A stretch of 8,319 nt of DNA from Lysobacterales bacterium (lineage in GTDB: Bacteria; Pseudomonadota; Gammaproteobacteria; Xanthomonadales; Marinicellaceae): NCBI GenBank assembly GCA_026990095.1, contig JALSIL010000570.1, positions 1-8,319 on the forward strand. The letters run 5' to 3'. Within the stretch, counting starts at the first letter, position 1. Each line of letters begins with the position of its first letter. The translations under genes were made by a program, and so were the position numbers. Below, piece after piece: positions 1 to 6,759 of this stretch. The notes beneath the pieces were generated by a model. That model was not told where the DNA came from. It saw nothing but the letters and a program-made list of their open reading frames with translations, and made no database searches.

Positions 1-893
1 CTTGCTTTAAATATCTCCTCAGATGGAACTGCTTGATTAACATCACCATAAGCAAAAGTCAATTGATTATTTTGCAATGAAAAACTTCTTGGGTATGTGA
101 CTTTCCATGATTCTACATGAATGACATCAGCAGCAGTGTTAGTGTCATTAGGCACTTTTATGTTAAGCTGATGATTACCATTGGTTAATTTAAAGCTGGG
201 TATGTCATATTGACGGCTTTGAGAAACAATACCATCAAATTTAAAATCATCAATGAGCATACCGTCTAATTCATAAATAACATGGTGATCATTGTATTGT
301 TCATAATCTGTACCACCCCAAATATCAATTTCAATTGTTGCTGTTCCTTCATCAATACCTTGGCTAATAGAAAAGTCTAAATTAGCAGTTTTTAATGAAC
401 CTATTGCCAATATTCTTTTTGAAAACCAAGGGTCATCTATTGGAGAACCAAAACTATACGCATTATTGTCATCGTAAACATCTGTATGAAGGTATGATGA
501 CTCTACTAAAGAGCCATTATTGGCAACTTGAATTTGTTCAGCTATCTCTAAATTATTTCCGAATATCAAGCTATATACCACACCTTGTTGATATAAACTA
601 TCCTGACCATTGCCAACAAATTCCAAATAACTGTTGGGTCCAATTGTTGTTTGATTATCAGTGGCGATTTTTAATGGTATCAATCGACCATTACTTGTTA
701 AGGCTAATTGATTAACTTCTATACCTGCAAGATCGATTCCAAGATTTAATACATCCGAATAATGCACTCGGTAAATACCGTCTTGAGATATTTTCATGTC
801 TAAAATTGACTGCGGAGTAAGAGCTTTGACTTGGGTTAGAGACATTAAGCCTAAACTTAAAATGACTAATCTAACATGTGTTATAGCATTCAT
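1..893 (-). CDS. Secreted C25 (gingipain-like) cysteine peptidase family protein, N-terminal part only
   Basis: This is the 5' portion (297 codons) of a gene that continues past the left edge. The start at 893 is set by an AGGAG Shine-Dalgarno 7 nt upstream and an ATGA overlap with the preceding gene. Residues 1-24 form a signal peptide (hydrophobic 9-19, likely cleavage after VKA at 24), so the product is exported. Motifs I associate with the pro-region of C25-family peptidases follow: DGIYRVHYSDVLNLGID at 38-54, the YLEFVGNGQDSLY block at 89-101, and a DDPWFSKRI block at 153-161. A beta-rich segment with GGTD and a DHHV-type motif follows, then a YPRSF stretch. The catalytic His and Cys would lie further along and are not in the window, so activity cannot be judged. 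By family this would be an extracellular Arg/Lys-type or sorting protease, or an inactive relative. Its neighbour, a giant repeat protein, is the obvious candidate partner or substrate; that link is inferred. Confidence 0.75.
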   Translation of the reverse strand, partial: MNAITHVRLVILSLGLMSLTQVKALTPQSILDMKISQDGIYRVHYSDVLNLGIDLAGIEVNQLALTSNGRLIPLKIATDNQTTIGPNSYLEFVGNGQDSLYQQGVVYSLIFGNNLEIAEQIQVANNGSLVESSYLHTDVYDDNNAYSFGSPIDDPWFSKRILAIGSLKTANLDFSISQGIDEGTATIEIDIWGGTDYEQYNDHHVIYELDGMLIDDFKFDGIVSQSRQYDIPSFKLTNGNHQLNIKVPNDTNTAADVIHVESWKVTYPRSFSLQNNQLTFAYGDVNQAVPSEEIFKA

Positions 894-3800
894 TTTACTG
901 CTCCTTTATTTTGTCGAATATATTCGTTTATTTCAGCACTTTTATTGATATTACGTTCTTTTTCTTTATCTGAATGTAAACGCTTATACTTAGACCAATC
1001 GATATTGTCCGAAGTCTTATTTAGCTTAGTATTGCCATATTCGGTATTGATTTTATAGCTACCATGCGATTGCCTTTTACCTGTAATATCAATATCAACA
1101 ATAGCCCACTCTTTACTGTATACGCCTTTAACTATATAACTGTAGCTAACCTCTCCAAGGTGATAAATGTGTTGCGAAGGAATTAGTTCTATATTAGCTT
1201 GCTCCCAAACACCATCCTGTTTAAAGTATAACTCAAACCCAACATTTCCAGACTCGGTAATTGTCGTCCATCTAATTTCAGTTTGATTTTCTGTTTTATT
1301 ATACACCGCTTTAAAACTTCCCAATGTAATCGGAGTCGTCACTACTGGTTGATAACCAAAATCAGCCGTGTCATTTGTAACTCCTCCAGAGATAGCAACT
1401 AAATAACCCGTATCATCTTGAGAGTTATTGTTTGCACCCGCTGTTGGGCCATCTGTATGGTGCATATTTGCCAGTTGGTTAAATTTATCAGTTACTATTA
1501 CTCGATATGAGCCATTAGGCAAGTTTGTGAATGAATAATCTCCATTAACATCTGTTGTTGTTGTCGCTAATACATTACCATTCAAGTCAGTTAAGACAAC
1601 CGTAACATTCTCTATACCATTAGTTAACTCATTTGGTGTTGCTCCTGTTCCGTCTGTTAGTGTGCCATTACCATCATTATCAGCCCAAATAGTACCTGTA
1701 ATGGTATTATCAACTAAACTGATGTATCCAAAATCTTGAGTTAAATCTATATTATTTACAGGAATCGATAAATCAATTAGTGATTCTGATGTCGTTCCTG
1801 CATCTGGATCAATATTATTTGACCAACCAGCACCACCATTGGGTAACGTCGTTGTATCAACTTTAACTTTGTAAGTGAGTGTCGCATCAAGCCCAGAAAA
1901 AACATAATTACCATTTTCATCTGTTGTTGTGGTTGCAATAAAATCACCAGTCAGGTTGTTGGTTAACGTTACAACAACTCCTTCAAGTCCTTGATCCAAA
2001 CCATCTTGAACTCCTACTGTGTCAATGTCATGGAAAATACGATCACCAATAACTCCCGTTCCTGCTCTGATGGGTTTATAAGCAAAATCTTGATTCAAAT
2101 TATCTGCAGCCAAATTTAATAATGTTGACTGGTTATCAAGGCTTGCATCAGGATCCGCTGTCTGAATAAAGTTATTTAAAACATTGTTTGTATCTGTAAT
2201 TAGTACAGTGTAGTCTGATCCATTAGGTAAAGAAGGGAATAAATACATTCCATTTACATCTGTCTGAATTGATGCGATTGGACCGCCACCTGCTACAAGT
2301 AACTGTACCGTTACACCAGGAATACCTAACTCACCGACATCTTGTACTCCATTTCCATTTAAATCATTGAATACCGTATCACCAATATCAGAAAAATTGT
2401 TTGATTCTGGAGGCGTTGTCGGAGGTTGGTAACCAAAATCAGCATCAAGATTTACATTATTTGAGCCATTTAATGGAGGTACAGTAGTTTCATTATCTAG
2501 AGTTCCATCTGGATCACCCGTTAGTATATAGCTGGCAGCTAACAAAGCAGTAGAATCGATTTCTACAACATAAGTATCAGTTAACGTTAATCCAGTAAAT
2601 AGATATTTACCTGTCGCATCTGTTGTAGTGGTAACTACTCCAACACTGATTGCATTACATGGGTTTGAATTTGCAGCTGTACATAAATAAACCGTCACAC
2701 CTGCTAGTCCTATTTCGCCTGGATCTTGTTGTCCATCTCCATCAGCATCTGACCAGATATAATCACCAATAGTTCCAGATGATGGTCCATAACCAAAATC
2801 AGCGGTCAAATATTCTTGATTTGGAGTTGTTAAGTTTACAACCGATATATGTGCCGTTGCAGTGCCATCCTCATCAAAACTTTGAGTCAATCCCACAGGA
2901 GGGTTTATTACAGTGACAACATAACCGTTAGCTATTGGTAAATGGTTAAAGATATAATTACCATCGACATCTGTTACTGTTGTTATAGGGTTACCCAATC
3001 CAGCTCCTAGGTCAATTCCCGCAGGAGGTGTTAATTGAACAGTACGATTAGCAATTCCATCCTCGTTAGCATCTTGATTTCCATCATTATCCAAGTCCAA
3101 CCAAACACGGTTTCCAATAACAGAATAAGCAGCAATAAAGCCAGCATCTAAATCATTGTTGATTTGGTCTTTAAGTAAAGTAAATGTGGCTGTTTGCGAC
3201 TGACCTTGTATCCCATTAGAACCAGCATCACTATCTACAGTGTCATCAGCTCCTTGATTTTGAGCTGTTAAAGAATAACTTAAGTTATCAGTTGCAGTAG
3301 ATGTATCATAAAACACTTGATAATCACCTGCAGACAATCCAGTTATTGCCCAAGAGCCATCAGCAGCTGTTGTCGTTGTAAATGGGTTGCTAAGACCGTC
3401 AAGTACAGGATTGCCAGAGCTATCTAGTAATGAAACAGTCACTCCTTCAACACCAGTTTCACCCACATCTTGAATCCCATTTTGATTTAAATCATTCCAA
3501 ACGAAATTGCCAACTGCAGATGTACGAGCTAACAAAGCTAAACAATGTTCATCAGTTACCACTTCAATTGGAATATTCACACTTGTTGCGTTACACATTT
3601 CAAAGTCACCAAGTGGTAATGAGTTGATAATAACATCAAAGGAAACGTAAAATGTTTTTCCGACTTGTACCAATCCTGGCAAACTAACACCACCTTCATC
3701 AAGTGGGAACTCTGTCGCTGCTGGAGGTACTGCAGAATCAGGAAGAGAAACAAATCCTGCCCCAGTGCTATTATCAAATAGTGTACTACCAGGTACATAC

Positions 3801-6448
3801 GTCACACTTGAGGGCAGATTATCTGTCAACACCTCACCATCTACTGGTACAAAACCAACATTTGTTAAAGCAATAAGGTAGGTTATAGTATCGCCAATAC
3901 TTGGAAAACCATCACCATTAATGTCATTACTTAACTGGCCTTTTTTATTTAAGGCTAGAGAGGCAACATTAGGCACACCTGTACCCAAATCAATGGCAGG
4001 AGCACCAGCACTAGCTGTTGAAGGATCCTGCCCCCAAGCAACAGCTATAATGGCATTGTTAGCATCTGCAGCATCAGAATCGCAAATCCAAACCAATAAA
4101 CTTGTTTGATCTCCATCTGTGTCTCTTATTTGAGTGCTATCATAAAGGTTAACATTGAACGTCACATCGTACTGTTGTCCCGTCACTGGGTCAATAAGTG
4201 GCGGGCCTGTATCGGTGCCATCATTATCATAATCAACACATATTTGAATACCACCAATAGGTGTCGCATTATTGACCATATCTGCTGTAATCCAAACAGG
4301 ACTTGAATTTTCCGTTATATTCTGCGTCGGATCTTGACCAAAACCCAATCCAACTAGTGCCTGTTGACTTAATGAAGATTTAGGTACCAAGGTAAATCCC
4401 CAGTCGTTTCTATCTCCATCTGGTGAGCCAGCAGTACTTAGGGTATCTGGATCCGCATCTACTCCAGCCATAGCGTAAAAAGGAAGGCCATTAACATCAC
4501 AAGTTAAATTATCTGTAGTTGTACAATAATGAGCTGCTGTGTTATCATTTTGCAAGTAGTCAAATAGACTTCCCGCTGCCACTAATTGTGTAATTGTACC
4601 AACTCCATCTTGAATCAATACAGTTATATCACTCGCATTTGGGTTATATAGTAATACCCTAACAGGCCCATTACTACCCGCTGCAGTTCCAACAGGATTA
4701 TAGTAACTATTATCCCATAAAGCAGTAGGAAAAAGAGTAAAAAATCGTGATTCATAATTATCACAAACATCGCCTGTCATAATATCGACTTGTACATCAA
4801 AGTTTGAGACAACTGTTGCACCAACTTTTATTCCACCATCAATAAAAGTACTTTGTCCTTCGTTTAGAGTAACAGTACTAATATCTCCTGCAGTGCCAGG
4901 ATTACCATCTAAATCAATAGTGACAATTGTCCCATCTTGTTGTGCCATTACTGTAATTCCAACATATTGATATTTTGCATTATTAAAGTTTGCAGGAGCA
5001 ATATCTTGCCCTACAGGTATTTGATAACTTGTGCCCCATTCTGAAGTAGGATAAAGTTCAAAAGCACCAGCCAATCTTGTCCCTGTTCCTGCTGCCCAGT
5101 TGGCTTTTGTCATAGCAATAGTATCTGTTGCCGAAATTTTATCTCCACCATCAAAATTAAGAGCGACATCAGGAATAGTGATTTGATTATCTAACACAAT
5201 AATTATACCCGCATTAAGTACGTCACAAGCATCTACTAAGCACCCAGAGCCAGGAGCAACACCATTGGCAAAAACACCGTCTCCCCAAATTTCCGTTGTT
5301 GCTTGTACAGGGGTAACTGTATCGGCTTCATACCCATCTTCTTGGTGATCGTAGTAAAGAATTGTATTATCACGTAATACAGTAATTGAAGAATAAGTGC
5401 TAATTGGACTCGCTGGTACTCTAGCACCAGTACAAGTTTCTCCAGTGGGGGATGTTCCACTAGCTGGAACTATCGATAAAAAGGCAGTTAATGCATCATT
5501 TTCTGGTAACGGTATATAAAAGACATCCTCAGGTGGCCTTGGTACATTCGGACCGACATTAACAGAGACAGTGTTAGTACTTTGCAAGGTGGTTTCATTA
5601 CTGTTGTAGCTTGCTGTATTTGTAATACTGCCAACTAATTCATCTACCACTGTAACATTATAAGTTCCAGTCAACACACAATCTGCACCAACTGCTAATG
5701 TTGGGCAGGTAAAGTTATTTGGAGTTAATAGTGAGTCACTAACAACAACATTATTGAGAACTGTACTCCCTGTATTGGTGGCAGTAATAGTATAGGTTAA
5801 GGTATCTCCATTGCTAACATAACCATTACCATCCTCATCTGCATTTACAGGCGTACTCTTGGTACCTGTTAAATTTGAGTTAAAATCCCCATTAAACTCT
5901 AAGGATGTTCTTTTCCATGTTCCAAAGTCTCCACCAGCACTATCACAGATAGTTACCGTCCATAATCCAAGGGAATTACTGCCATTTAAAGTACTAAGCA
6001 GACCTCCGGGAGGATTAACAGTATATTCATAATTAGTTCCGTTATAAGCAATAGCATGAGGAGCATTTTCTGGAGCAGTTGTTATATCATTAGCAGACTC
6101 AGTATCAAATAAAACATTGAAATTTTCGGTAGTGCCTCCAACATTCTGTATCAAATTAACAACTGTACTAGCAGGAGGTGGAGATGTAACACTAACTCTT
6201 AAATCCCCTCTAAAAGTATGCTCGATAACAATACCTACATTAAGATCAGTGATAGTAAAATCTTGTGTTACATTAAATGTTGTGGTTTTACCTGCTGGGC
6301 ATCCAGCTACAGCATCATCAATAAATTGAGAAGTCGTATCAACATATGGAGGAATGACAACTGCCTGAACACTGGTTAGGTAAAAACCTAATATCAATAC
6401 AAAGACAAATTTAATTTTTTTAGTATCGCACACACTATTATTACCCAT
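890..6448 (-). CDS. Giant secreted multidomain protein: P-domain, DUF11-like domains, six SdrD B-like repeats
   Basis: An intact 1852-residue protein, probably cell-surface or extracellular. Residues 1-29 are a signal peptide (KKIK, hydrophobic 14-24, cleavage near SVQA). About 52-186 match a proprotein-convertase P-domain (HTFRGDLRV at 77-85; GLWTVTICDSAGGDFGTW at 161-178). Residues 195-299 are DUF11-like (GDTLTYTITATNTGS). About 305-826 resemble IgGFc-binding-type modules, with a duplicated F-x-L-[YF]-P-T-x2-W motif at 463 and 570. Residues 828-970 are a second DUF11-like domain. Six SdrD B-like repeats cover 977-1700. Residues 1706-1800 are Fn3-like, with an EIRWTT..ESGNVGFELY strand pattern and a VDIDITGKRQSHG block; 1801-1852 are a charged tail (20 of 52 residues). 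No protease catalytic domain, LPXTG or PEP-CTERM motif is seen. The ATG at 6448 has only a weak upstream GGGG 12 nt away; a GTG at codon 6 (V6) would still leave a signal peptide. It is the first gene of a two-gene unit with the C25 peptidase. Adhesion, matrix or S-layer-like roles are possible; the exact function is unknown. Confidence 0.85.
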   Translation of the reverse strand: MGNNSVCDTKKIKFVFVLILGFYLTSVQAVVIPPYVDTTSQFIDDAVAGCPAGKTTTFNVTQDFTITDLNVGIVIEHTFRGDLRVSVTSPPPASTVVNLIQNVGGTTENFNVLFDTESANDITTAPENAPHAIAYNGTNYEYTVNPPGGLLSTLNGSNSLGLWTVTICDSAGGDFGTWKRTSLEFNGDFNSNLTGTKSTPVNADEDGNGYVSNGDTLTYTITATNTGSTVLNNVVVSDSLLTPNNFTCPTLAVGADCVLTGTYNVTVVDELVGSITNTASYNSNETTLQSTNTVSVNVGPNVPRPPEDVFYIPLPENDALTAFLSIVPASGTSPTGETCTGARVPASPISTYSSITVLRDNTILYYDHQEDGYEADTVTPVQATTEIWGDGVFANGVAPGSGCLVDACDVLNAGIIIVLDNQITIPDVALNFDGGDKISATDTIAMTKANWAAGTGTRLAGAFELYPTSEWGTSYQIPVGQDIAPANFNNAKYQYVGITVMAQQDGTIVTIDLDGNPGTAGDISTVTLNEGQSTFIDGGIKVGATVVSNFDVQVDIMTGDVCDNYESRFFTLFPTALWDNSYYNPVGTAAGSNGPVRVLLYNPNASDITVLIQDGVGTITQLVAAGSLFDYLQNDNTAAHYCTTTDNLTCDVNGLPFYAMAGVDADPDTLSTAGSPDGDRNDWGFTLVPKSSLSQQALVGLGFGQDPTQNITENSSPVWITADMVNNATPIGGIQICVDYDNDGTDTGPPLIDPVTGQQYDVTFNVNLYDSTQIRDTDGDQTSLLVWICDSDAADANNAIIAVAWGQDPSTASAGAPAIDLGTGVPNVASLALNKKGQLSNDINGDGFPSIGDTITYLIALTNVGFVPVDGEVLTDNLPSSVTYVPGSTLFDNSTGAGFVSLPDSAVPPAATEFPLDEGGVSLPGLVQVGKTFYVSFDVIINSLPLGDFEMCNATSVNIPIEVVTDEHCLALLARTSAVGNFVWNDLNQNGIQDVGETGVEGVTVSLLDSSGNPVLDGLSNPFTTTTAADGSWAITGLSAGDYQVFYDTSTATDNLSYSLTAQNQGADDTVDSDAGSNGIQGQSQTATFTLLKDQINNDLDAGFIAAYSVIGNRVWLDLDNDGNQDANEDGIANRTVQLTPPAGIDLGAGLGNPITTVTDVDGNYIFNHLPIANGYVVTVINPPVGLTQSFDEDGTATAHISVVNLTTPNQEYLTADFGYGPSSGTIGDYIWSDADGDGQQDPGEIGLAGVTVYLCTAANSNPCNAISVGVVTTTTDATGKYLFTGLTLTDTYVVEIDSTALLAASYILTGDPDGTLDNETTVPPLNGSNNVNLDADFGYQPPTTPPESNNFSDIGDTVFNDLNGNGVQDVGELGIPGVTVQLLVAGGGPIASIQTDVNGMYLFPSLPNGSDYTVLITDTNNVLNNFIQTADPDASLDNQSTLLNLAADNLNQDFAYKPIRAGTGVIGDRIFHDIDTVGVQDGLDQGLEGVVVTLTNNLTGDFIATTTTDENGNYVFSGLDATLTYKVKVDTTTLPNGGAGWSNNIDPDAGTTSESLIDLSIPVNNIDLTQDFGYISLVDNTITGTIWADNDGNGTLTDGTGATPNELTNGIENVTVVLTDLNGNVLATTTTDVNGDYSFTNLPNGSYRVIVTDKFNQLANMHHTDGPTAGANNNSQDDTGYLVAISGGVTNDTADFGYQPVVTTPITLGSFKAVYNKTENQTEIRWTTITESGNVGFELYFKQDGVWEQANIELIPSQHIYHLGEVSYSYIVKGVYSKEWAIVDIDITGKRQSHGSYKINTEYGNTKLNKTSDNIDWSKYKRLHSDKEKERNINKSAEINEYIRQNKGAVK
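901..905 (-). promoter_or_regulatory. Shine-Dalgarno site for the C25 peptidase gene, inside the upstream gene
   Basis: Read on the minus strand this is AGGAG, 7 nt before the ATG at 893-891. It lies within the last codons of the giant surface protein gene, whose TGA (892-890) overlaps that ATG. No promoter is needed between the genes, and the arrangement indicates co-transcription and probable translational coupling. A second ATG at 889-887 is in another frame and is not the start. Confidence 0.8.
1349..3520 (-). repeat. Six tandem SdrD B-like protein repeats within the giant gene
   Basis: Six divergent units of roughly 105-130 residues lie at protein positions 977-1105, 1108-1221, 1225-1341, 1353-1458, 1464-1576 and 1581-1700. 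Each begins with a VG/IGD..W/F.D strand, then a D-x-[DN]-x-[DN]-G-x-Q-D loop (for example DLNQNGIQD, DADGDGQQD, DLNGNGVQD), then a GVTV.L strand, a TTTDxxGxYxFxxL strand and an ending such as DADFGY or DFAYKP. This is the Cna-B/SdrD B pattern, whose Asp/Asn loops bind calcium in characterised relatives. Unit 5 has a weaker loop (DIDTVGVQD) and unit 6 an insertion after its loop. The units are too divergent at DNA level to be recent duplications. Confidence 0.85.
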
Positions 6449-6495
6449 TTAAATTTTTAACCCCATTTTTAATCCAGTGTTGAAACATAAACTGA

Positions 6496-6524
6496 ATTAT
6501 AACTATTAACAATTCCGCATCAAA
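6496..6524 (-). promoter_or_regulatory. Candidate sigma-70 promoter of the giant surface gene
   Basis: On the minus strand, a perfect TATAAT -10 box lies at 6501-6496. At 17 bp spacing the -35 position (6524-6519) reads TTTGAT, a poor match; TTGATT at 6528-6523 is better but 21 bp away. Transcription would start near 6489, giving a leader of about 40 nt. The 14-bp direct repeat overlaps the -10 box, so a regulator could act here. The weak -35 suggests help from an activator; this is inference. Confidence 0.45.
6499..6512. repeat. 14-bp direct repeat, copy 1, overlapping the -10 box
   Basis: ATAACTATTAACAA on the plus strand (TTGTTAATAGTTAT on the minus), identical to the copy at 6611-6624 and exactly 112 bp from it. 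It overlaps the candidate -10 box of the giant gene by three bases. It may be a transcription-factor site; in such AT-rich DNA chance is also possible. Confidence 0.5.
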
Positions 6525-6531
6525 TCAATAA

Positions 6532-6554
6532 AATAGCCCGCACGGATAGCTATT
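6532..6554 (-). terminator. Hairpin, possible terminator of the aminotransferase transcript
   Basis: On the minus strand AATAGC pairs with GCTATT, with an inner CC/GG pair, a GTGC loop and a 3-nt TAT bulge on the 5' arm. The stem is followed by TTTATTGATTTG, a moderately U-rich tail. It lies about 205 nt past the aminotransferase stop and just upstream of the giant gene's candidate promoter, a sensible place for an insulating terminator. The bulge and broken U-tract make it weak. Confidence 0.35.
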
Positions 6555-6610
6555 AATAAGCTCAATGAAAAATGAATTTTAATTAAGGAAGAGATTTAGA
6601 GGCTCATAAA

Positions 6611-6624
6611 ATAACTATTAACAA
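6611..6624. repeat. 14-bp direct repeat, copy 2
   Basis: An exact copy of ATAACTATTAACAA, 112 bp further upstream of the giant gene than copy 1. The sequences flanking the two copies differ, so the identity is confined to the 14-mer. Confidence 0.5.
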
Positions 6625-6677
6625 AATAGCTAAACAATCAAACTCTAATAGAATTTAAGCAATGATTTGCTACAACC

Positions 6678-6709
6678 TATCCCATTCCCACATACACAAG
6701 GGAAAGATA
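6678..6709. other. Imperfect hairpin downstream of the aminotransferase gene
   Basis: TATC (6678-6681) pairs with GATA (6706-6709) and TTCCC (6685-6689) pairs with GGGAA (6700-6704), with a CCA/A internal loop and a 10-nt apical loop. No U-tract follows on the minus strand, so it is not a standard terminator. It could stabilise the 3' end of the mRNA or be chance. Confidence 0.25.
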
Positions 6710-6759
6710 ACAAAAAAAGCCTCAGTTTTCAATGAATTCTTATATCAATCAACAATTGT

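Larger units (their letters stand above)
6449..6759. other. Non-coding spacer between the aminotransferase and the giant surface gene
   Basis: This 311-base AT-rich spacer has no convincing gene on either strand. It holds a promoter candidate for the giant gene (6496-6524), two copies of a 14-bp direct repeat (6499-6512 and 6611-6624), a hairpin that could end aminotransferase transcription (6532-6554), a looser hairpin (6678-6709), a short AGCAA/TTGCT stem (6658-6671) and a 10-bp palindrome AACAATTGTT (6751-6760) touching the aminotransferase stop. Confidence 0.7.

Noticed and set aside
395..715. Plus-strand open frame of 106 codons
   Set aside because: Antisense to the C25-family gene, whose reading frame carries clear family motifs and a signal peptide.
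1349..3520. Possible recent tandem DNA duplication or assembly collapse in the repeat region
   Set aside because: The six units are clearly divergent in sequence and length, with an intact frame, so they are old protein repeats.
3577..3798. Minus-strand open frame of 73 codons inside the giant gene
   Set aside because: It lies in another frame within a continuous 1852-codon gene with recognisable domains; its product has no family features.
5236..5460. Minus-strand open frame of 74 codons inside the giant gene
   Set aside because: Out-of-frame shadow of the IgGFc-like region, with no ribosome site or domain.
6712..6735. T7 tract downstream of the aminotransferase (minus strand) as an intrinsic terminator
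   Set aside because: The GAGGC before the T-run has no complementary arm nearby, so no stable stem forms.
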